A DNA stretch of 64,000 nt from CAUTNA01 sp964371145 (lineage in GTDB: Bacteria > Pseudomonadota > Alphaproteobacteria > Rs-D84): contig CAYJKO010000001.1 in the NCBI GenBank assembly GCA_964371145.1, positions 144,944 through 208,943 on the forward strand, in the 5' to 3' direction. The position numbers and the translations under genes were made by a program. This document shows positions 59,496 to 64,000 of this stretch, in pieces. The first letter of the stretch is position 1; each line of letters opens with the position of its first letter. The notes beneath the pieces are model-generated. The model was not told the origin of the DNA. It did no database searches and worked only from the letters and a program-made list of their open reading frames with translations.

Positions 59496-60011
59496 ATGGC
59501 AACAGTTATAAGATTGGCACGTCACGGTGCTAAAAAACGCCCATATTATCACATCGTTGTGATTGATTCCAGACAAGCTCGTAATTCCGGTAATGTTTTG
59601 GAAGTTGTTGGTAAATACGACCCAATGCAACCAAAAGGCAGCGAAAAACGCGTTACTTTGAAAGTAGATCAAATCAAAGCTTGGTTGGCAAAAGGTGCAA
59701 AAGCATCTGACCGTGTTTATAAATTCTTGGCAAATGCTGAATTGGTTGCAAAACGTGCATATCCTGTTCAAACTAAAAAACATTTGCAATCTGAAAAAAC
59801 ACAAATGAAAATCAAAGATAAAGCAGACAAAGTTGCAAAAGCAGCCGAAGAAGCAGCCGCTAAAGAAGCGGAAGAAGCAGCAAAAGCAGCAGAAGCAGCA
59901 AAAGCAGCAGAAGCCGCAGCGCCAGCTGAAGAAGTTGTTGCAGAAGAAACTCCAGCAGTTGAAGAAACTGTTGAAGAAGTTGCTGCAGAAGAAGCGCCAG
60001 CTGCTGAATAA
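59496..60011 (+). CDS. rpsP: 30S ribosomal protein S16 with long Ala/Glu-rich tail
   Basis: The conserved S16 body is residues 1-85: IRLARHGAKKRPYYHIVV, DSRQARNSGNVLEVVGKYDP, and the VDQIKAWLAKGAKASDRVY block. Typical S16 has about 80-100 residues; this has 171, because a tail of about 70 residues is almost wholly Ala, Glu and Lys (AAEEAAAKEAEEAAKAAEAA). It heads the rpsP-rimM-trmD-rplS operon. AAAGGTAG precedes the ATG, and a long structured leader lies upstream. Confidence 0.97.
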   Translation: MATVIRLARHGAKKRPYYHIVVIDSRQARNSGNVLEVVGKYDPMQPKGSEKRVTLKVDQIKAWLAKGAKASDRVYKFLANAELVAKRAYPVQTKKHLQSEKTQMKIKDKADKVAKAAEEAAAKEAEEAAKAAEAAKAAEAAAPAEEVVAEETPAVEETVEEVAAEEAPAAE

Positions 60012-60079
60012 TCTTGTTGATATAATTTTGGCTCGGGAAACTGGGCCAAAATATGTTTACATAAAACAAAGTATAAATT

Positions 60080-60526
60080 ATGTCTGATAATTCTAAAATT
60101 TTAATCGGCAAAATTGTGGCTGCCCAAGGTTTGCGTGGCGAAGTTCGTGTGCAAACATATACCCAAAACCCAGATGATTTGAAAAATTTACCTGTTATCG
60201 ATATGAAATTAAATTTCATACGTGCAAAAGGACACGATACCGCAATTATTAAAATTGATGGTGTTAATGATCGCACATCGGCGGAAAATTTACGCGGTAC
60301 AGAATTGTATGTGTTGCGCGATGATTTGCCAAAATTGAATGACGGTGAATATTATCATATTGATTTAATCGGTATGAAAGTCGTGCGTGGCGAAGATGTA
60401 TTGGGTGTGGTTACTGAATTGCATAATTTCGGTGCCGGCGATATATTAGAATTAGAAAACGGCGAAATGATTTCATTCGCCCGTGCAGAAACAGATTTTG
60501 AAAACAAAGTTATTTTTGTGAAATAA
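60080..60526 (+). CDS. rimM: Ribosome maturation factor RimM
   Basis: It assists 30S head assembly by binding S19. The 148-aa protein has the N-terminal GKIVAAQGLRGEVRVQTYT block and the PRC-barrel C-terminal part (YYHIDLIGMKVV, LGVVTELHNFGAGDILEL). It lies 68 bp after rpsP and 1 bp before trmD, the conserved order across bacteria. Confidence 0.96.
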   Translation: MSDNSKILIGKIVAAQGLRGEVRVQTYTQNPDDLKNLPVIDMKLNFIRAKGHDTAIIKIDGVNDRTSAENLRGTELYVLRDDLPKLNDGEYYHIDLIGMKVVRGEDVLGVVTELHNFGAGDILELENGEMISFARAETDFENKVIFVK

Positions 60527-60527
60527 A

Positions 60528-61205
60528 ATGCATTTTAACGTATTGACTATTTTTCCAGAAATGTTCCCAGGTACCCTGTCGGGTGGCGTTGTTGGACGTG
60601 GATTGGATAAAAATATGTGGTCAATGAACGTTATCAATATTCGCGATTTCGCAACGGATTCTTATAAATCTGTTGATGATACTCAATTCGGGGGCGGTGC
60701 CGGTTTGGTAATGCGCGCCGATGTTTTGGGCGCGGCTTTGGATTCTGTTAAAAAACGTGGAAAAATAATTTATTTTTCACCACGTGGTCGCGTTTTAAAC
60801 CAAGAATTGGTTCGTGAATTTTCAAAAACAGATAATTTTACTTTGATATGTGGCAGATACGAAGGCATCGATGAAAGAATTATCGAAGAATATGATATTG
60901 TCGAGATATCTATCGGAGATTACATTTTGTCAGGCGGTGAAATTGCCGCGCAAGTTTTTATTGACAGTGCCGTTCGTCTGTTAGATAATATAGTTGGTGG
61001 TGGCGATGCTGCGACCAAAAACGAAAGTTTTGAAATCGGGGGGTTGGAATGGCCATTATACACCCGCCCGTCAGTATGGCGTGGACGAAGCGTCCCAGAA
61101 GTCCTGCTGTCCGGTCATCATGGCAATATAGAACGATGGCGGGAACAACAATCGGACATAATTACAAAACAAAGACGTCCAGATTTAATAAAGGAAAAAA
61201 AATGA
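60528..61205 (+). CDS. trmD: tRNA (guanine37-N1)-methyltransferase TrmD
   Basis: It methylates G37 in tRNAs reading CNN codons, preventing frameshifts. The 225-aa SPOUT enzyme has FNVLTIFPEMFPG, DTQFGGGAGLVMRADV, LICGRYEGIDERI and SIGDYILSGGE, the knotted SAM site. Its TGA overlaps the rplS ATG (ATGA), so rplS translation is coupled to it. Confidence 0.98.
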   Translation: MHFNVLTIFPEMFPGTLSGGVVGRGLDKNMWSMNVINIRDFATDSYKSVDDTQFGGGAGLVMRADVLGAALDSVKKRGKIIYFSPRGRVLNQELVREFSKTDNFTLICGRYEGIDERIIEEYDIVEISIGDYILSGGEIAAQVFIDSAVRLLDNIVGGGDAATKNESFEIGGLEWPLYTRPSVWRGRSVPEVLLSGHHGNIERWREQQSDIITKQRRPDLIKEKK

Positions 61206-61609
61206 ATATCATTAAAAAAATAGAAGCTAAACAAACTGCTAAATTGAAAGAAGGTAAAATTATCCCTAATTTCAAAGCGGGAGACACATTGAAAGTTCAC
61301 GTGAAAATTAAAGACGGCGAAAAATTCCGTATCCAAATTTTCGAAGGTGTTGTAATCGCACGTGATGGCGGAGAAACAACAAAAGGTTCTTTCACAGTTC
61401 GTCGTGAATCTTATGGAATCGGCGTTGAACGTAAATTCCCATTGTTCAGCCCTTCTATCGAAAAAATCGAAAAAATCCGTATCGGTAAAGTTCGCCGTTC
61501 AAAATTATTCTTCTTGCGCGCGTTGTCTGGTAAAAAAGCACGTATCGTTGAAGATTTGGCTGCAACTTCTGCTGAAAAAGCTGCAAACAAAGCTGCTGCT
61601 GCAAAATAA
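61202..61609 (+). CDS. rplS: 50S ribosomal protein L19
   Basis: The 135-aa L19 has FKAGDTLKVHVKI, RIQIFEGVVIARDGG, TVRRESYGIGVERKFPLFSP and GKVRRSKLFFLR. A short Ala/Lys tail (AEKAANKAAAAK) follows the conserved body. The ATG at 61202 overlaps the trmD stop and follows AAGGA. A longer frame upstream lies wholly inside trmD and is not used. Confidence 0.97.
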   Translation: MNIIKKIEAKQTAKLKEGKIIPNFKAGDTLKVHVKIKDGEKFRIQIFEGVVIARDGGETTKGSFTVRRESYGIGVERKFPLFSPSIEKIEKIRIGKVRRSKLFFLRALSGKKARIVEDLAATSAEKAANKAAAAK

Positions 61610-61636
61610 AAAATATTAACAAAGGTACATTAATCT

Positions 61637-61999
61637 ATGAAAAATTTAAAATTTTTATCTTTTTTGATTGCTGTGCCTTTGTTTGTTTTGTCAGCTTTTA
61701 ACGCAAACGCATATATTGATAAAGAATACGCCGTTGTTAATGTGTTAAACAAAGCCGCAGGTAAAGTTCAAACAATTCAAGTTCCCGTGGGTTACGCGGT
61801 TGAATATGAAAAATTGGACATAACCGTTCAAACATGTAAGCAAACCGACCCTTTTGACGCAAAAAATTTCTTTATGTTTATCGAAATTTCAAAATTGGGC
61901 GACGGTGAAATTTTCAGCGGTTGGATGAACCGTAACGAACCGGGCGAAAACCCATTACAAAATGAAGACTATGATTTATGGTTGGTAGAGTGTGAATAA
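61637..61999 (+). CDS. DUF2155 family periplasmic protein
   Basis: An alphaproteobacterial protein of unknown function. A signal peptide covers residues 1-25 (cleavage near ANA). The mature domain has the family pattern NVLNKAAGKVQTIQVPVGYAV, LDITVQTC, an FSGWMNRNEPG block near residue 94 and YDLWLVEC. The two cysteines (in QTC and VEC) probably form a disulfide. It follows rplS by 27 bp with AAAGG, and leads into a small membrane protein and tsaD, perhaps as one transcript. Confidence 0.88.
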   Translation: MKNLKFLSFLIAVPLFVLSAFNANAYIDKEYAVVNVLNKAAGKVQTIQVPVGYAVEYEKLDITVQTCKQTDPFDAKNFFMFIEISKLGDGEIFSGWMNRNEPGENPLQNEDYDLWLVECE

Positions 62000-62000
62000 A

Positions 62001-62306
62001 ATGAAAAGAATAAAAAAACGAATTAAAATAATTATTGCAATATTTATATTGATGTTTTTAACAGGGTTTGTTTTTTTATTTTTTAAAACAACCGATTTTT
62101 CTAATAAAACTATGAATAATTGGAATGGGTATTCAGAATCCAGAAAAAATCACATTATCGCCGGATTAATTAATGACGAACAGGCACGCGGCGATATATT
62201 GAAATGTATGGATTTGCAGGCAGAATCAAATTCTGTTGCAAACATAAAAATAAAAGAATCTGTATCCATTTGTTATTTAAGCAGCCAATTAAAGAATTAT
62301 ATATAA
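62001..62306 (+). CDS. Small single-span membrane protein (101 aa)
   Basis: A strongly basic N-terminus (KRIKKRIK) precedes one hydrophobic helix of about 23 residues, then a 65-residue tail with two cysteines that would face the periplasm. The ATG is 1 bp after the DUF2155 stop; a GTG at 62001 minus 9 is an alternative. It could be an uncleaved anchor. No family recognised. The position between DUF2155 and tsaD, 4 bp from the latter, indicates an operon. Confidence 0.65.
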   Translation: MKRIKKRIKIIIAIFILMFLTGFVFLFFKTTDFSNKTMNNWNGYSESRKNHIIAGLINDEQARGDILKCMDLQAESNSVANIKIKESVSICYLSSQLKNYI

Positions 62307-62310
62307 AATT

Positions 62311-63378
62311 ATGAATAAAAAAATATTATGTTTAGGGATTGAATCTTCTTGTGACGAAACCGCGGTCGCAATAGTCGACAGCAACCGTAATATTTTATCC
62401 CATGTTATATATTCATCCGTTCCCGAACATCAAAAATTTGGTGGAGTCGTGCCAGAATTGGCGGCTCGTTCTCATATTTTGGTTATAGATGATGTTATTA
62501 AAAAAGCCTTAAACGACGCAAATAAAACAATGAATGATATTGATGTTATTGCCGCAACGGCGGGGCCCGGATTAATCGGTGGGGTTTTGGTCGGATGGAT
62601 GGCTGCCGTTGGGTTGGCTCAATCAACCGGCAAACCATTGGTTGCGGTTAATCATCTGGAAGGTCACGCATTGGTGCCACGTTTATGCCCATCTTCTGCA
62701 AATGATTCTGTTGCGACCGATGAATTAGAATTCCCATATTTATTATTATTGGCCAGCGGTGGTCACACTATGATTTTATTGGCACGTGGTGTTGGTCAAT
62801 ATGAAATGATAGGTCAAACATTGGATGACAGCGCGGGAGAGGCTTTTGATAAAGTCGCAAAAATGTTGGGGTTGCCATATCCGGGCGGGCCTGAAATAGA
62901 TTCTCGCGCAAAATTTGGTGATAATACGGCATTTAAATTGCCCCGCCCTTTGTGCGGACAGCCGAATTGTGATTTCTCGTTTTCTGGTATTAAAACTGCC
63001 GCACGTACTTTGATTTCAAAAACAGATGGTAATTTATCGGACGAATATATAAATGATTTTTGTGCTTCTTTCCAAACGTCCGTATCGGATTGCATTATAA
63101 ACAGATTACAAAACGCTATAAATACAGATATCGTACGCAATGCAGCGCCAAAAACTTTGGTCGTTGCTGGCGGTGTTGCAAAGAATTCTGAAATTCGAGC
63201 CAGATTGGAAAAATTTGCATCAAATAACGATATTATGTTTGCTGCCCCGCCCTTGAATTTATGCACAGATAATGGTGCTATGATTGCGTGGGCTGGGATA
63301 GAAAATTATTTAATGGGTAACGTTGTGACAGAGCCGATTGCTCCGCGTCCGCGTTGGCCTTTGACAGATATGGGGTAA
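62311..63378 (+). CDS. tsaD: tRNA threonylcarbamoyladenosine synthase subunit TsaD
   Basis: It transfers the threonylcarbamoyl group to A37 of ANN-decoding tRNAs, with TsaB and TsaE. The 355-aa ASKHA-fold protein has IESSCDETAVA, the iron-binding HLEGHA (His115, His119), LLLASGGHTMILL, DDSAGEAFDKVAKMLGLPYP, the VAGGVAKNSEIR stretch and LCTDNGAMIAWAG. All hallmark blocks are intact. Confidence 0.97.
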   Translation: MNKKILCLGIESSCDETAVAIVDSNRNILSHVIYSSVPEHQKFGGVVPELAARSHILVIDDVIKKALNDANKTMNDIDVIAATAGPGLIGGVLVGWMAAVGLAQSTGKPLVAVNHLEGHALVPRLCPSSANDSVATDELEFPYLLLLASGGHTMILLARGVGQYEMIGQTLDDSAGEAFDKVAKMLGLPYPGGPEIDSRAKFGDNTAFKLPRPLCGQPNCDFSFSGIKTAARTLISKTDGNLSDEYINDFCASFQTSVSDCIINRLQNAINTDIVRNAAPKTLVVAGGVAKNSEIRARLEKFASNNDIMFAAPPLNLCTDNGAMIAWAGIENYLMGNVVTEPIAPRPRWPLTDMG

Positions 63379-63384
63379 AATAAA

Positions 63385-63843
63385 ATGATGCAACAATATG
63401 ATTTAAATACAGAAAAATTAATGACATCTGCGTATTATTTCAATGCGGAAATGAAATATGATTATAATTTAATGGAAACAGTTTGTTTGTTGCGCGAATC
63501 TTTTAAAAATGAAAAATTTAAAAAATATTTTTTCACAGAATATAATCCAGAAATGCATAGATTCCCATCCGCAGGTTTTTGTTTTTATTCCAGTTATTTT
63601 ATTATGAAACACACAAAACAAAAAGATTTTTGGGAAATCAAAAGATTAAAAGACAGAAATCATTGGTTTTTGGCAGAAAAATCAACAGGTCGGATTTTGG
63701 ATATAACATTTGATCAATTTAAAGAGGTTCCTTTTTATGAATCTTGTTTCCAAGAAACGTTGCACGAAAAAGAAGAAGATTGGGCGAAAAAATTCAATAC
63801 AAAAGCATATTTATTAGGCAAAAATGCGGGATTGTTGCGTTAA
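63385..63843 (+). CDS. Putative Cys/His/Asp protein, tandem copy 1 (152 aa)
   Basis: A soluble protein with an ordered Cys66 (SAGFCFYSSYFIM), His93 (RNHWFLAEK) and Asp106 (GRILDITFDQF). That order and spacing resemble small papain-like or NlpC/YunG-type folds, in which Cys sits at a helix start and His/Asp on the following strands. Whether it is an active peptidase or amidase is not established. No signal peptide. A homologous gene begins 18 bp after its stop. It starts 6 bp after tsaD. Confidence 0.65.
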   Translation: MMQQYDLNTEKLMTSAYYFNAEMKYDYNLMETVCLLRESFKNEKFKKYFFTEYNPEMHRFPSAGFCFYSSYFIMKHTKQKDFWEIKRLKDRNHWFLAEKSTGRILDITFDQFKEVPFYESCFQETLHEKEEDWAKKFNTKAYLLGKNAGLLR

Positions 63844-63861
63844 ACAAAAAGGTTTTCGAAA

Positions 63862-64000
63862 ATGAAAAATTATGATAAAAACACAGATAGATTAATTTTG
63901 GCGTCTTTATCGTTTGATGCGGAATTAAAAAATGATTTTTCTTTGCCTGAAATTATATACCTGGCGCGTGAATCCTTTAAAGATATGGATTTTAAAAAAC
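63862..64000 (+). CDS. Putative Cys/His/Asp protein, tandem copy 2 (partial)
   Basis: Only the first 46 codons are in the window. They align with copy 1 residue by residue (YDKNTDRLILASLSFDAELK against YDLNTEKLMTSAYYFNAEMK, then ARESFKDMDFKK against RESFKNEKFKK), so this is a tandem duplicate. The start follows a GG-containing site (AAAAGG). The catalytic region would lie beyond the right edge. Confidence 0.75.
   Translation, partial: MKNYDKNTDRLILASLSFDAELKNDFSLPEIIYLARESFKDMDFKK

Noticed and set aside
59833..60087. Plus-strand frame rich in Lys/Gln (KQPKKQ repeats) over the rpsP tail
   Set aside because: It is a frame shift of the Ala/Glu-rich S16 tail and has no start signal.
61049..61201. 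Longer N-terminus for L19 starting inside trmD
   Set aside because: It overlaps 150 bp of conserved trmD coding sequence. The L19 ATG at 61202 has AAGGA and matches family length.
1..64000. TGA reassigned to Trp, as in some reduced alphaproteobacteria
   Set aside because: trmD and other genes end properly at TGA in tight ATGA overlaps, and Trp is encoded by TGG throughout.

Overview
The window is one contiguous stretch of an AT-rich bacterial chromosome, apart from a 100-N scaffold gap at 15577-15676. Standard code fits: TAA dominates as stop, and TGA also terminates genes. The gene content points to the Alphaproteobacteria. It has a GcrA-type cell-cycle regulator, a DUF2155 protein, the ruvB-ybgC-tolQRA order, lpxA-lpxB, an rpsP-rimM-trmD-rplS operon and an RpoH-type heat-shock promoter before dnaK. 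The AT-richness, small intergenic gaps and many large secreted Cys-rich proteins of unknown function suggest an uncultured, host-associated (probably gut) lineage. That placement is inference.

Layout. 1-3948: a coupled minus-strand methyltransferase pair, a polytopic membrane protein, then lpxA-lpxB. 3980-13890: an accessory block holding secreted family A copy 1 (836 aa), a DHFR-like reductase, two tRNA-Leu genes (one with a 47-bp direct repeat of its 3' end), a cyclophilin, two small proteins, and a tandem pair of secreted family C proteins (548 and 742 aa) behind a type A24 prepilin peptidase. 13963-27468: gcrA, a coiled-coil/repeat membrane protein containing the N gap, acpS, an adenylate kinase-like gene, rpsA, an LRR protein with three tandem methyltransferase paralogs, tig, rplM-rpsI, and a two-component system behind a secreted protein. 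27604-38298: a degenerate alpha/beta hydrolase, ruvB-ybgC-tolQ-tolR-tolA, secA, dnaE-rsmH. 38356-47498: a CPVC membrane protein with a partner, then the most unusual locus, two tandem copies of a two-gene cassette (family A plus family B, all secreted and Cys-rich), closed by a convergent XRE regulator. 47624-64000: gpmI, tadA, rsmD, rplY, dnaK, a repeat protein, pfkA, a LysM-radical SAM pair, gdhA, a frameshifted TM2 gene, rpsP-rimM-trmD-rplS, DUF2155, tsaD, and a tandem pair of small putative Cys/His/Asp proteins cut by the right edge.

The housekeeping genes are conventional. The novelty lies in lineage-specific secreted families that recur as paralogs: family A (three copies), family B (two) and family C (two). 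Families A and B share signal peptides and conserved cysteine spacing, and their first genes start with GTG or TTG. A working hypothesis is a duplicated, disulfide-stabilised cell-surface or periplasmic system. Its function cannot be read from sequence alone.
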